A stretch of DNA of 64,000 bases from Terebella lapidaria (lineage: Eukaryota; Annelida; Polychaeta; Terebellida; Terebellidae): the NCBI GenBank assembly GCA_949152475.1, contig OX424569.1:23419950-23483949 (forward strand). The letters run 5' to 3'. The translations under genes were made by a program, and so were the position numbers. Position 1 is the stretch's first letter. Every line of letters starts with the position of its first letter. Below, one piece after another: positions 1-11,850 of the stretch. Below the pieces are notes generated by a model. That model made no database searches, was not told the DNA's origin, and worked only from the letters and a program-made list of their open reading frames with translations.

Positions 1-47
1 TACCGCGAAGGTCCGCGATCCCATGATTATAAGCACCAGATCAGTAA

Positions 48-2152
48 CTAACATGAACATTTACTGTTGTCTTTCGATTTTGACTTGAGGTCGCCAGCAC
101 TGATTTCAATTGTTCCCGGCCTCGGTGGTTTTGCTGGCAGACACACATCGAAAATATCCTGGAATACACAGTTCACATTGTGGCCAGTAACACTGGACGT
201 TTCGTAATACGGAATTTTGTCAAGTTTACGCGTGTTGAGTTCCTTAGCCAGGATTAGAGCATCCTTCTTCTCATACTGCTTGTTCTGCTTTGTTGCAAGG
301 TCATGCTTCATGCCGACAACTACGATATAGCAATCTGGGTCTGCTGACTGCAATAGTGGGACAAAGCGGGACCTGCGGAAAAATATCGGAAACATTTTGT
401 CAATGATTTTTCATCATTCAGCTTCATGAGCTATCAAAAGTATGAATGACTTTTATTTTTATCTAGTTATACCTGAGAGTGTGAAATGAGTCCTCACAGG
501 TTAAATCATATGCTAGTATTGCAGCTCCTGCATTACGACAATAAAAAGAACTTAGTCCAGTGAAGCGTTCTTCTCCAGCAGTGTCCTGTAAAGGAAAAAA
601 ACTGTCTGCTGAAATATATAGATTAGAAGCATGTGTGAAATCAAGTAAATATTGCAGGTTCCATTATGTGTACACGTATACAAAACAAATTTATCTCACT
701 ATAAAATGTCAATACTAATGTATATAATCACACCAGGTAATGGTTTTGCCTAATCTCGCCGGCAAACGGTCATTTCACGCCTCTCGGCGTTAGTGCAGAC
801 TATTTTCGGCGGCAACAAGTAGGCAAAATCCAAGACAACACGCTTCTTTGTACATTTTCTTAAATTCATGTGGATTGCCAATAAATAAAAATCTGATAAC
901 GGAACTTGTAGGCATATCCCCTTTCTAGAAATCTCTGTTTGACACGCTAACAGTTATAGGTTCTGTTTAATTTTGGTGACCTTGAAATTGACCTTAAGCG
1001 ATATCTTGCCTGACCTGATATGCCATTGTGGAATTGTTGATATAGAGCTTATATGTTTGTTTTATAAACATATGCAGCATACCTAATGGTATTCAGCATA
1101 CCTAATGGTGACATTGAATTTCACAAAGATGACCTTAATTGGTGAATGTCAAGGTCATAAATTATGTGACCTGAAATGCTTAAAATCAAAATTGTCTGGT
1201 AACCTATTTAGCCCTTGGGCTAATTTTATTTATTTTCGGCCATATCTCATGAGCGGTGTGCACATCATAGAGCAAAACAGGCCTCATTTCACCCACTCGC
1301 GGCCCCAGACAAACATGTATGTAGTTTCTGTCTTACTTTAGTATCATACTACGTATTTATATTGGGCATACTATAGATAAGAAATCATTCCCGCCATATT
1401 AGGCTTTGCCGCCACATAGAATAGTCTTTACTACAAAAATATGATTATATCAATAAACGTGCATCAAATCTACATACTATTATATATATCACCAGGTCTG
1501 TAGACCCTGTAAAAAATATGATGCAACACTTGTCCCAAGAAGTGAAGAGATAGATCCAGCCCATTGACAAAATGGATGATATTGCAAGACCACACATTTT
1601 GTGGCATTGATTGTGATCACGGAATGAACTGTTTGCCGCCGAGATTAGGCGAAACTATGACCTGGTGTGATAATGAATCATTTGGTATATATTTGAAGCT
1701 CACTATGTGACTTATGTGTAAACCATTCTATTTAGTCTTTCACTTATGAACTACATGTATGGTATAAATACATAACTGATTTATCATACCCATATTGCTA
1801 TATTGTAGGATCCCAGCTGTTTCAGGAAAAAACTTGCTCCTATTGTCTGCTTCAGAAAAGAAAACGATAAATTGTCATGATTTGCACATAAATGGAATCA
1901 ACAATATTAACACATTGCAGTGATGATTGATGGAATATAAAGCTAATGAAACAATTATTGAATTGTATGTAAAATCTTCACGCTTACAATAAAGCTGTAA
2001 AATTCAGTTACACTTAACAGAGAGAAATGAAACACTGTAAATTCACTCACGCTAATTGTTTCCTGAAATGCTCCGTCGATATATCGATGAATAAAAGTGG
2101 TCTTGCCCACGTTTGCAGAACCCATGATGACCACCTTCAGGTCACTGTTCAT
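48..2152 (-). CDS. RAB20-like small GTPase, four exons
   Basis: Ras-superfamily GTPase of the RAB20 type, expected to act in membrane traffic. Coding exons read from the minus strand: 2152-2051, 1846-1790, 585-473 and 372-48. All junctions are GT/AG and the frame is continuous, giving 198 residues. Visible motifs are the P-loop GSANVGKT (residues 11-18), switch I threonine in TIGASF (35-40), DTAGEE (54-59), MKHD (112-115, the NKxD guanine motif with Asn replaced by Met), ETSS (148-151) and a C-terminal CSC suited to double geranylgeranylation. The Gln after DTAG that most Rabs use for hydrolysis is Glu here, and RAB20 is also atypical at this site. The pattern in FYCRNAGAAILAYDLT and YYETSSVTGHNV fits RAB20 best. 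Exon 2 is only 57 bp. The intron between exons 2 and 3 holds a transposon. Assignment to RAB20 rather than another divergent Rab is from remembered family pattern. Confidence 0.85.
729..1669. mobile_element. Terminal-inverted-repeat element in a RAB20-like intron
   Basis: Two ~39-bp inverted repeats (729-767 and 1631-1669), both beginning CACACCAGGT and reading through CCTAATCTCG to GGCAAAC, bound a 0.94-kb segment. The 5-bp word ATAAT lies immediately outside both ends (724-728 and 1670-1674) and may be a target-site duplication. There is no transposase frame, so it is non-autonomous. The interior contains a piece of a second repeat family (about 955-1223). Confidence 0.65.
955..1223 (+). 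mobile_element. 3' fragment of Helitron-like family F1
   Basis: This stretch matches, with divergence, the 3' third of the element at 25444-27043. It shares the same order of GACCTTGA words, the CAGCATACCTAATGG segment, then GGTAACCTATTTAGCCCTT with the GCCC-TT-GGGC hairpin and a CTAA terminus at 1220-1223. It is nested inside the TIR element at 729-1669. The left boundary is approximate. Confidence 0.6.
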
Positions 2153-3183
2153 AAATAAGAGAGAAAAAACGTACTGGTAAGCTTTCTGAGACCTTGTCGT
2201 TTATTACTACTAGATCTATATCAGAAATACTGCATTCGATGGTTATCAGGTCAGCATATTAAAACAGGAGTTCCTGCATGGTAAATTCATAATCGATACC
2301 AGGTATACGGTATTCACCATACAGTAAAAATTTTGCAAATCTTCACTAGTGATGCGAGGGATATATCATATGCTTAGTGCTAATCAGTGCGATTACTGCT
2401 GAAATGAGTCCATCATCAACTCGCATTATGTGAAAAGCTTGCGTGATGCCAACACAGTTAAACTGACCTCAAGCATCGCATTTGCGCATGCGATGCACAT
2501 GATGTAGTCTGTCTATAAACCACTTCCCAGTAAGCCAGTTCAACATTACAAGAGTGCATGTGTAAAAATGTAAATTTGGTAGTTTAAAAAAGCACGTGAC
2601 AATGATGTCTGAGGAAAAAACATCAAGCTTTGCACAGATAATCCAAGTGTCTCAGATTAAATGTAAGACATAATCAACCATCCGCATTTGCTTGTCCACA
2701 AAATAATTACTTTTTTGGCATGCTCATCTTGTTTATGTGCCTGTAAATGAATTCCGAGCCTATATGATCATATTTACTGAAAGAAGTGTTAGTGTGCCAG
2801 TACGTGCCACAGTGTCAAGAGACATTGCCAGCATTGGGCCGTGCTCACACATATTCAGCTATCATCAAATCACATGGCATGTACATTATTATAAATGCCT
2901 CATGAGACATACTGTTAAGGTACTATTACTTGCAGGGGATTTATTTTCCTTTTCAATGACAGTGCATACCTAACACTAATAGCACCCTCCCCATGTGCCC
3001 TATTTCCTGTGGTAACCTGAGGTTATTGCAGGTAGATGTCTATTTTTCATGCCTGTAAAGGGGTACAGCTGATAAGGCCACCAAATTTATCAGGCCGCCA
3101 TTTATAACCAACAAACTGCGTGTTAAGTGATGGATGACGAGTGTTATACTAATGGACAATATAGGGGGCATAGTGGATATTAC
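2153..3183. other. Upstream region of the RAB20-like gene, no gene seen
   Basis: AT-rich DNA that should contain the 5' UTR and promoter of the minus-strand RAB20-like gene. I see no convincing exon, and the open frames in it are short and low in complexity. Confidence 0.5.
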
Positions 3184-3243
3184 ACCCAGGTGCCCCACTC
3201 ATAGAGCACGAAGCTTCGCGCTCGATGAGTGGGGCACCTGGGT
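3184..3243. repeat. 60-bp near-perfect palindrome without a loop
   Basis: The two halves meet at AAGCTT. The arms begin ACCCAGGTGCCCCACTCAT and end with its complement. Only two positions appear mismatched in the 30-bp arms. It could extrude as a cruciform. It is adjacent to a second palindrome at 3248-3353. Confidence 0.85.
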
Positions 3244-3247
3244 CTTA

Positions 3248-3353
3248 GCCCCACGGCCTGAAAACAACGAATTGACAATCTGATATTCAGCATGTTGTTT
3301 TCGACAACAGCTAGATATCAGATTGTCAATTCGTTGTTTTCGGGCCGTGGGGC
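3248..3353. mobile_element. Hairpin MITE with TA target site
   Basis: Inverted arms of ~40 bp, starting GCCCCACGGCC and running through AACAACGAATTGACAATC, surround a ~25-bp loop. The element is flanked by TA on both sides (3246-3247, 3354-3355), as expected for Tc1/mariner-type MITEs. It has no coding capacity. Confidence 0.75.
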
Positions 3354-3504
3354 TACTGGGTCTAAGTGGACATGTCATAGACGTACACTATTACAAATAA
3401 AGAAAGCACTATAAATACGACAATGCACTGAGACTTTCAACATATATCCAGGGTATCAGGATATTATATTGATCAGACAATGACATTAGTATAATGCACA
3501 GTAA

Positions 3505-4580
3505 AAGCCCAGTCCCACAGTTGCGAATGATTCCAGCGAATTAATGCGAATCTGTGAGGCTGAAATCGCAAGCGAACGGTGTAATTTTTGTAGCTCAAAA
3601 CAGAGCTAATGAGATGCATTACGATGATAAGCGCAAATGACTAATAATCAGTGAGACATGACCACGAACATACGGCACACAATAAAGTCTAATACGAAAC
3701 AGTAAGGTAATGATGGGGAATCAATACGGATGCACTAAGAAACGAAACGAACGTCATGAGAACTAGTGCGAACCAATAGGAAATGATACGAATCAATGGG
3801 AATCATTACGTCGGAGTACGATTGGCCACGAAAGAATAAATATCTTAGAAATTTGTGGTACAAATTTAAGACCCTCAAGATCAAACATGCCAAAAGCATC
3901 GAAAGGGAACATTCTGAAGGAAGACTTCAGAAGGAATTCTGAAGGAAGACATATGACTTAACTCATCCTCTTCTGACAAGGTGTAAACTCTGAGTACGAA
4001 CGAGAAGAGCCACAACTGTCATATCAGGAACATATACATATGTACACCTCTCAAACTCTATCAGCTACCCCAGATCCCTGTAATTAGGCTCCGGGCATAT
4101 GATCGGGAAAATGTGTATGCCAATGGACGTACATTCAAGAAATAACAATTTCACTGGCCACCCAATCGTAATATGTAGTATTTTATACATTTACTAGTTG
4201 CATATAGACATAATAAAACCGCCCTTGTCTGTAAAGCAACACGAACCAATGCGAATTCGCGGCGATCTGATAGGAATATGAAACGATGAGATACAAACGG
4301 AAAGGAATTGACACGAAGTTCAACGACAAACCGCGAATTAGTGAGAACGATTTTCAGGAACATTCAGTTCGCAGGACCAATACGAATTTTTTCAACAGTT
4401 CAAAAAATTCGTAGTGGTCTGCGATTGATCTGCGTTTCTGTGCGAATGATGCCGATGTGATACGAATGTGTCAACGAATTGATGAGATGCACTGAGAACC
4501 AATACGATGATGCGCGATGTGCTACGAATATTCGTTCGTATTAATTCGCAGCCCCGATTCGCGACAGTGGGACCAGGCTT
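3505..4580. mobile_element. Non-autonomous TIR element with TAA target site
   Basis: The ends AAGCCCAGTCCCAC (left) and GTGGGACCAGGCTT (right) are inverted repeats, and both are bordered by TAA (3502-3504, 4581-4583). A 3-bp TAA duplication is typical of PIF/Harbinger elements. The interior is rich in scattered GCGAAT and ACGAAT words on both strands, so the similarity between halves extends beyond the ends. No transposase is visible. Confidence 0.65.
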
Positions 4581-4583
4581 TAA

Positions 4584-5523
4584 CTGAGTGTAGATCTTGT
4601 CTCAGTTGTCTGTTGTGAGTTGACGTGGACCGTGGTGGAACATGACTGAGCGATAATCAGTGGATTTTACATGAATACACATTGCAATTTAGAACTTTCG
4701 GACGTGTGCATATCTTACGCTTTCTTCTTTGATGTCTTTGCGGTTGCCATAATGGTGTGTGTGTGTTTTGAACATGAACTAGCGTTCAGTTCCTTATCAG
4801 CTGCTTAATACTGAGCGTTTTCCTTGCAAACTGTCAAACATTGTTTTGATTCCTGTAGCTTGCATGTGACCTAGATATCCCACAATTCCACTTCCGTAAA
4901 CAATCTCGTTTTGCAGAGCGTGACGTAGTTTTGCACACGAACGGCAGCGAGGACAGCGCCACCTCGTGGGGCCGTCAGGATTTAATTTTTATTTCAATGG
5001 AACGCCAACAAGAAAGCTAAGCTAATTACGACATTGAAATTGACACCACAGAACATCGTTCGTGGACGGTGAAATGAGTTGATGGAGAGGAGCACTGCCA
5101 CTCATGTAATCCAGAGCCGTCTATACTTCTCTGTAATTTCTGTGAATGAAACTGTTTATTAGCAGCAAACATTATGCTAATTGCGCCTGTAACAAATGGA
5201 TTTACTCATTTGAACAGGCGATTCACGAGGAATTTTGAACGTCGAACAGAAACTATCCATCACACACACACACACACATGCCTAATTAATACAGTTCATC
5301 AACCTGAGTAGGTACATGTATGCCTTGCATCTGAAGAAACATGTCTAAAGTTTAGATTTCAAAGACTACAGGTTGCACGCATGAGTATGGAGCACTATAA
5401 GCATGCAAAAGAAAAAATTATAACCGTTATTGTAGCATTTTATTCCAAAATATACGATCAAACACTGTGAAAAAGGTATTGGGTCACACAATTCCATATC
5501 TGACATCTAAGGATATCATATCT
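4584..5523. other. Intergenic, with a short CA microsatellite
   Basis: No gene seen. A (CA)n run lies near 5262-5279. The segment 4900-5000 is more GC-rich but has no open frame that I can defend. Confidence 0.4.
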
Positions 5524-6102
5524 ACGGAGCCGCTGAAAGGACATGGAAGAAATATTTTTTGACATACGGTTATTGCGTTCCCTCGCAATATTATCGCGTT
5601 CCTTCGCAATCCGGATCGCGTTCCCTCGCGATCTTATTGTGTTCCCTCGCAATCCGGATCGCGTTCCCTCGCGATCTTATTGCGTTCCCGCGCAATCCGG
5701 ATCGCGTTCCCTCGCGATCTTATTGCGTTCCCTCGCAATCCAGATCGCATTCCCTCGCGATATTATCGCGTTCCCTCGTGATAATATCGCGTTCCCTCGC
5801 ATTCCGGATCGCGTTCCCTCGCGATCTTGTAGAATAACCTTCTCAGAAGTCATTGGCGTCAGCACAATGCAAGGGAACGCGATCCAGAATGCGAGGGAAC
5901 GCAATAAGATCGCGAGGGAACGCGATAATATCGCAAGGGAATGCGATCTGGATTGCGAGGGAACGCGATCTGGATTGCGAGGGAACACAATAAGATCGTG
6001 AGGGAACGCGATCCGGAATGCGAGGGAACGCGATAATATTGCGAGGGAACGCAATAACAATGTGCTAAAAATATTTCTTCCATGTCCTCTCAGAGGCTCC
6101 GT
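5524..6102. mobile_element. Foldback element with arms made of tandem subrepeats
   Basis: Outer inverted ends of ~37 bp (5524-5560 and 6066-6102) begin ACGGAGCC and continue GACATGGAAGAAATATTT. Inside each end is a run of short direct repeats built on GCGTTCCCTCGC with GATCTTATT or AATCCGGATC spacers. The runs are in one orientation at about 5570-5830 and inverted at about 5870-6055. A ~45-bp unique centre (AGAAGTCATTGGCGTCAGC) separates them. Long inverted arms of tandem subrepeats are the mark of foldback (FB/Galileo-like) transposons. Open frames here are products of the repeat and not genes. Confidence 0.8.
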
Positions 6103-7036
6103 ACATATCCGTAGATTTTCTATTCCAGTATACTGGGTTCTTGTATTATTGTTAGATCATAATGCACCGTAACTTGACCGTGCCTTGCATTCGTCATGAT
6201 GTGGCCTTCCCTGGACCGAGGAACTACACTCTTAACGTGGAATAACCGGCTTTTGGTTTTCTGGTTGAAAGTGATCAGTAGGGTAGCAACTGTACAAAGC
6301 AAAAGTTCCAATGCGAACACGAACTTGTCAAAATTTAACATTGAAAATCGGATTTATAAAATTGTTTAGCACGGAACGGTTCCCATGCAGTGATGCAAAA
6401 TTAACAAAATAGTTGAAAATGTAAAAAAAATACACAGCCGTATCACTTGAAACTCGTATATGTATGGTATACAATATTATTGGGTCCCCAAGTTTTCAAT
6501 CTGATCGTTTTGTGTTGCAAATAACGACAATATAGGAAAATTCGTGTCTTTGTTCATGTTAGAGCAGATGTAAATAATTCGTTCATATCGTTCACATCGT
6601 GCGTTTTTACGGTATGTTCAAACTCCACTGCAGGGTCATGCGGACGTATTTTGGGGGTTGTAAAAGTGCTATATCATATAATATATGATCGCCAATTGAT
6701 TGGTAACGAATTTCAGAAACCGATTATTCCACTTCAAACACTTTATCATGGGTGAGGAGATATTCCGGGACCCACAAAATGATCATCTTATGACCTTTGT
6801 TGTCTCAATAGTATGAATTACTAGTACATACATGTGCAAGCATGTTTAAGATTATATCTATCTGGTGTACAAATTTGCAGGTATTGCATGCCTCATGATA
6901 GCACCAACCAACCTTGCAGATATAACAATATCAATGTCATCTGGCGTCATTCTAAAGCATTAATTTATGAAACCATCAATTGAACAATTTATGAGTCATT
7001 ACATGTACACTGTTCATCTTTGACTGGAATAAGGTT
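6103..7036. other. Intergenic, no gene seen
   Basis: AT-rich sequence between the foldback element and the next MITE. No supported exon, RNA gene or repeat boundary. Confidence 0.4.
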
Positions 7037-7040
7037 TTAA

Positions 7041-7457
7041 GGTAGTCCGCTCCAAACAGTGAGAGGAGGGGGTCAAAGAGTTTTTTAAAATAAATAACCG
7101 TGTCAACATTATCTAGAGCTTCAAAATGATATCTGTTATAGAGTAACTGTTCAGCATCCTAAAACTGAAAAGAAAACAGGGGGTCACCGTATCCGTTTTC
7201 ATGGAAAACGCGATGCAAGATGTGAATATGGACGAAAAAATGTGCAAAAATGCCAGAATTTATGTCATTTTAGGTAAATATGTGTGATTTTGATCGAATA
7301 TGTAGAAGAAACGAGCACGGTGACCCCCTATTGTTTTTTCAGTATTAGGATGCTGATCATTTACTCTATAAAATAATGTCATTTTGAAGAGATAATATTC
7401 AAGAAATGACTTTCAAATTTTGACTCTCCGTTACCTCCATGTTTGTAGCGGACTACG
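7041..7457. mobile_element. piggyBac-like hairpin MITE, TTAA target site
   Basis: TTAA is present at both borders (7037-7040 and 7458-7461). The ends GGTAGTCCGC and GCGGACTACG are inverted. The complementarity continues inward: AGCATCCTAAAACTGAAAAG and AGGGGGTCACCGT on the left face ACGGTGACCCCCT and CAGTATTAGGATGCT on the right. It is therefore a full-length foldable element with no coding capacity. Confidence 0.75.
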
Positions 7458-7461
7458 TTAA

Positions 7462-7934
7462 GGAGGTAAGCCCTACTTGGATCCACCCAGAGGGGCTATA
7501 ATTTGACATTTACTTGACAATTTTCAGACAGAACTTTTGGATCAAATATTTTATGCACCATGGAATTATGGGTAATTTTACCCCCAAAATACCTGGAAAT
7601 GGGTCAATTTTGGACATTTTTAAAAATAATTAATGCAAAACAATATCTGAGATTTTAGTGTATATAGTGTAGTGAATATAGCCATTCATGTGATATGGAT
7701 TCAAAGAATAAGCAAGTTTTCGTTTTGGGCTTCATATGCAGATGTCCTTGCGCACTTTTAGGAATAAAATTTTCCAAGATTGTAAATTCGAAAATATTTC
7801 GGTGAATTAAAAAATCCTCACAAATATTCTGCAACAATTTAATATCTACATATGCCTACTGTCTAACATTGCATTTTTACAAGCTTGTAGCTCATGTATA
7901 AAAAATATGATATTTTTTCCCGTGCACATTTTTT
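7462..7934. repeat. Dispersed repeat shared with 44.1-44.6 kb
   Basis: Contains TGGAATTATGGGTAATTTTA (7561-7580), AATTTTACCCCCAAAATACC (7571-7590) and CAGAGGGGCTA. All of these recur around 44171-44235 and, inverted, around 44363-44560. It appears to be a partial copy of that hairpin family. The ends are not resolved. Confidence 0.5.
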
Positions 7935-8290
7935 AGATTACCGAACCTTTGGTCCAATAAACCTATTGACCTGGTGTTGCATCCGCCGTCTATTGCTCAC
8001 TTTTTTATTTTCAACATTTACGAGCAATTTTTTTTTCTAAAACTTTGCACAAAATATTCCCAAGAGAGTTTTTTTTTACTTTCACAATTTTTTTTTCAAA
8101 ATGACGGCGACGGAAAACGCCAAATTTTAGACTTTGGTGACCATCGCATGACTGCGTGGCATGGCCATTGTCATGGGTCGGTGAAAAAAATCTTTTGTCC
8201 AAAAAAACTGTCCATTTTAGGCCATTGGATCTTGAGATACATAAATATAATTATGTTGTAGTGCCTAAACACAGGGTTAAATTTGACCCC
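7935..8290 (+). mobile_element. 5' fragment of Helitron-like family F1
   Basis: Begins AGATTACCGAACC and continues GGTCCAATAAACCTATTG, a diverged match to the 5' end of the element at 25444. A preceding T-tract matches the T-T insertion habit of this family. The copy is truncated just upstream of the OGT 5' region. Confidence 0.5.
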
Positions 8291-8697
8291 TTACAGTGGC
8301 GCTGTGATTCATACAATATACCCAATATATACTTTCGATGTCTATTCTGCAATCTAGCGCTAGCGTTATCAAGGTTCGGGCGCCAGCATGATGTGCCTGT
8401 TCCTGAATTATGCATGTCGCAAGCCGCATGTTACGAGTAGCCGCAACGGCACTCCATAGTTTCTCGAAACAAGAAAGTCACTGCATTTGTGTGTACTTGA
8501 ACTGAAATTGGCCGCCCTGAAGATCTGGGACCGTTCTTGTATCGATAAACAGAGGTATCGTGGTGATTTTTGTATACTTTGGAATTGGAACTGTGTGAAA
8601 GGTGGCCAATTTGACATATTTTTGCGGCGCTTAGCGTGGCGTGTTCGTGACCGGCGCAGTTGGTTTGACGCGTCGGCCATCTTGGAAGTTCGATCAA

Positions 8698-11600
8698 ATG
8701 CGAGCAAACAATGAAAAAGATCTGCCAGTAAATTCGACCGCTGAGAACCGTGAAAGCACCATGAAGCTGACAGAAACTACTGAGAATAACGTCCAAGCCA
8801 CGCCAGACATCACGGGTCTGGCAGAATTGGCACACAGGGAGTACCAGGCTGGTGATTATGAACATTCAGAGCAACACTGTATGCAGTTGTGGAGGCAGGA
8901 ACAAGACAACACTGGGGTGCTGCTGCTTCTGAGCTCCATACATTTCCAGTGTGGCCGGCTTGACAAATCGGCATATTTCAGTCAACTTGCCATAAAACAG
9001 AACCCGCTATTGGCTGAAGCATATTCGAATTTAGGGAATGTGTACAAGGAACGGGGACAGTTACAAGAAGCGCTGGATAACTACAGACATGCCGTACGTC
9101 TGAAACCAGACTTTATTGATGGGTATATCAATTTGGCGGCGGCACTGGTAGCATCGGGTGATCTTGAGCAGGCTGTCCAAGCGTATGTCACTGCACTCCA
9201 GTATAATGCTGACCTCTACTGTGTGAGAAGTGACTTAGGAAATTTATTGAAGGCACTAGGCAGATTGGACGAAGCCAAGGCATGCTATTTAAAAGCTATC
9301 GAAACTCAACCAAGCTTTGCAGTAGCATGGAGTAATCTTGGGTGTGTTTTCAATGCTCAGGGTGAAATTTGGCTGGCGATCCACCACTTTGAGAAAGCTG
9401 TGGCACTAGATCCCAACTTTCTGGATGCCTACATCAACCTAGGAAATGTCCTCAAAGAAGCAAGAATATTTGATCGAGCTGTGGCAGCGTACCTGCGAGC
9501 TCTTAACCTAAGTCCCAATCATGCTGTTGTACATGGTAACTTGGCATGCGTGTACTATGAGCAAGGCCTCATCGACTTGGCGATTGACACTTACAGACGA
9601 GCGATTGAACTCCAACCAAACTTCCCTGATGCCTACTGCAACCTCGCCAATGCCCTCAAAGAGAAAGGTCAAGTTGCTGAGGCCGAAGAGTGCTACAACA
9701 CCGCCCTGGCGCTATGTCCAACACACGCCGACTCCCTCAACAATCTTGCCAACATCAAACGCGAGCAAGGCTTCACAGAAGAAGCAGTCCAGCTGTACAC
9801 GAAGGCTTTGGAAATCTACCCTGAATTTGCTGTGGCTCACTCCAATCTGGCCAGTGTGTTGCAACAGCAAGGGAAACTTCATGAAGCTCTGCTGCACTAC
9901 AAAGAAGCCATACGCATCTCACCAACTTTTGCTGATGCTTACTCTAACATGGGTAACACACTGAAAGAAATGCAGGATGTCCAGGGAGCTCTGCAGTGCT
10001 ACACTCGAGCCATTCAGATTAACCCTGCTTTTGCTGATGCCCACAGCAATCTAGCTTCAATCCACAAAGACAGTGGAAGCATCCCTGAAGCCATTCAGTC
10101 ATACAAAACCGCCCTCAAGTTGAAGCCTGACTTCCCTGATGCATACTGTAACCTGGCCCACTGCTTACAAATAGTGTGTGACTGGAGTGACTACGACTCC
10201 CGCATGAAAAAACTTGTACAGATTGTTCAAGATCAGCTCGAGAAGAATCGTCTGCCGTCTGTGCACCCCCACCACAGCATGCTGTACCCGCTGTCTCACT
10301 CCCAGCGCAAGGGGATCGCTGCCCGGCATGCTGCACTCTGCCTGGAGAAGATCAACGTGCTGCACAAGCCACCGTACACACACCCCACTGATCTGAAGCC
10401 AGCGGGAGGCCGACTGCGGATAGGATACGTCAGCTCAGACTTCGGCAATCATCCAACGTCGCATCTGATGCAGAGCGTTCCAGGGATGCACAGCAAGGAT
10501 TCAGTGGAAGTGTTCTGTTACTCACTGAGTGCAGATGACGGAACAAACTTTCGCTCGAAGATAGCACAAGAAGCAGAACATTTCATCGACCTTAGTCAAC
10601 TGCCATGTAATGGCAAGGCAGCTGACAGGATTCATGCTGACGGGATTCACATCCTTGTCAACATGAACGGCTACACAAAGGGCGCACGCAATGAAATCTT
10701 CGCCCTACGTCCAGCCCCGATCCAAGTGATGTGGCTTGGTTACCCAGGAACCAGTGGTGCATCCTTCATGGACTACATCATGACAGATGCTGTCACATCT
10801 CCAATTGAACTTGCCAAGCAGTATTCTGAGAAGCTCGCTTTCATGCCCAACACTTTCTTCATTGGAGATCACAAACAGATGTTCCCACACATGATGGACA
10901 AAGTTTTAGTTACAACACGTGATGCAAAGCTTGGTACCAAGGACACAGTAATGGTCATCAATGGACCTGTCGATACGATCATAGACAACTCGGTAGTCAG
11001 AACAATCAGAACATCTGCTGGCGAATCCGACAGCCCAGAAGTCATCACAAAGGTCATAGAGCTGCCCAACCTTCAGCCAATCACCAGCATGATCCAGTCT
11101 GGCCAAGCCCAGTGTGTCATCAACAATGTTGTTGTGCAGAATGGACTGACCACAAACCAAACCAACAGTAAGGCTGCAACTGGAGAAGAAATCCCTTCAA
11201 CTCTCATCATGACTTCGAGGAGCCAGTATGGTCTGCCTGATGATGCAATCATCTACTGCAACTTCAACCAGCTTTATAAGATTGATCCTAACACCCTTGA
11301 AATGTGGGTCAACATTCTGAAGGCTGTCCCGAAAAGCGTCCTCTGGGTGCTGCGATTCCCAGCTGTGGGTGAACCCAACGCACTTCAATATGCTACAAGT
11401 CTCGGGCTTCCACCGGGAAGAATCATCTTCTCACCTGTCGCGCCAAAAGAGGAACATGTCCGTCGTGGACAGCTGGCCGACGTGTGTCTGGACACACCCC
11501 TGTGTAACGGACACACAACAGGCATGGACGTCCTGTGGGCCGGCACCCCAATGGTCACCCTACCCATGGACACACTAGCCAGTCGCGTCGCCTCGTCACA

Positions 11601-11850
11601 GCTGATGACGCTCGGCTGCCCAGAGCTAGTGGCCAAGGACACGGAGGATTATCAGCGGATCGCCATTAAGCTCGGCACAGACCCCGAGTTCCTGAAGCGT
11701 GTTCGGGCGAAGGTGTGGAGTGGACGCATCACAAGCCTGCTCTTCGACGTCAAAACATACGCACAGGACATGGAAAAACTGTTTAAAAAGATGTGGCAAA
11801 ATTATGAGGCTGCGAAGCCATTTGACCACATTGTTCAATTTGATGATTGA
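8698..11850 (+). CDS. OGT: UDP-GlcNAc:protein O-GlcNAc transferase, intronless
   Basis: Adds single O-linked GlcNAc to Ser/Thr of nuclear and cytosolic proteins using UDP-GlcNAc. One open frame of 1050 residues (vertebrate OGT is ~1046). About 12-13 TPR repeats fill residues ~35-490, each with the LGNVYKERG / A-Y-NL-A asparagine-ladder pattern. The bipartite GT41 catalytic region follows, with [18 protein letters not shown] (His at ~585), QLYKIDP (Lys at 861), VAPKEEH and [16 protein letters not shown] (His at ~939). The intervening domain between the two catalytic halves is present but diverged. I chose the ATG at 8698 because it leaves a short N-terminus before [16 protein letters not shown], as in other OGTs. 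The frame stays open upstream without an ATG. The lack of introns is odd because vertebrate OGT has many. It could be a functional retrocopy or lineage-specific intron loss. No poly-A tail or flanking duplication was noticed. Catalytic motifs look intact. Confidence 0.97.
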   Translation: MRANNEKDLPVNSTAENRESTMKLTETTENNVQATPDITGLAELAHREYQAGDYEHSEQHCMQLWRQEQDNTGVLLLLSSIHFQCGRLDKSAYFSQLAIKQNPLLAEAYSNLGNVYKERGQLQEALDNYRHAVRLKPDFIDGYINLAAALVASGDLEQAVQAYVTALQYNADLYCVRSDLGNLLKALGRLDEAKACYLKAIETQPSFAVAWSNLGCVFNAQGEIWLAIHHFEKAVALDPNFLDAYINLGNVLKEARIFDRAVAAYLRALNLSPNHAVVHGNLACVYYEQGLIDLAIDTYRRAIELQPNFPDAYCNLANALKEKGQVAEAEECYNTALALCPTHADSLNNLANIKREQGFTEEAVQLYTKALEIYPEFAVAHSNLASVLQQQGKLHEALLHYKEAIRISPTFADAYSNMGNTLKEMQDVQGALQCYTRAIQINPAFADAHSNLASIHKDSGSIPEAIQSYKTALKLKPDFPDAYCNLAHCLQIVCDWSDYDSRMKKLVQIVQDQLEKNRLPSVHPHHSMLYPLSHSQRKGIAARHAALCLEKINVLHKPPYTHPTDLKPAGGRLRIGYVSSDFGNHPTSHLMQSVPGMHSKDSVEVFCYSLSADDGTNFRSKIAQEAEHFIDLSQLPCNGKAADRIHADGIHILVNMNGYTKGARNEIFALRPAPIQVMWLGYPGTSGASFMDYIMTDAVTSPIELAKQYSEKLAFMPNTFFIGDHKQMFPHMMDKVLVTTRDAKLGTKDTVMVINGPVDTIIDNSVVRTIRTSAGESDSPEVITKVIELPNLQPITSMIQSGQAQCVINNVVVQNGLTTNQTNSKAATGEEIPSTLIMTSRSQYGLPDDAIIYCNFNQLYKIDPNTLEMWVNILKAVPKSVLWVLRFPAVGEPNALQYATSLGLPPGRIIFSPVAPKEEHVRRGQLADVCLDTPLCNGHTTGMDVLWAGTPMVTLPMDTLASRVASSQLMTLGCPELVAKDTEDYQRIAIKLGTDPEFLKRVRAKVWSGRITSLLFDVKTYAQDMEKLFKKMWQNYEAAKPFDHIVQFDD

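Noticed and set aside
5543..6083. Open frames of 74-152 codons on both strands rich in FPRD/ARER-type repeats
   Set aside because: They are translations of the foldback subrepeats, exist in several frames at once and have no start or splice context.
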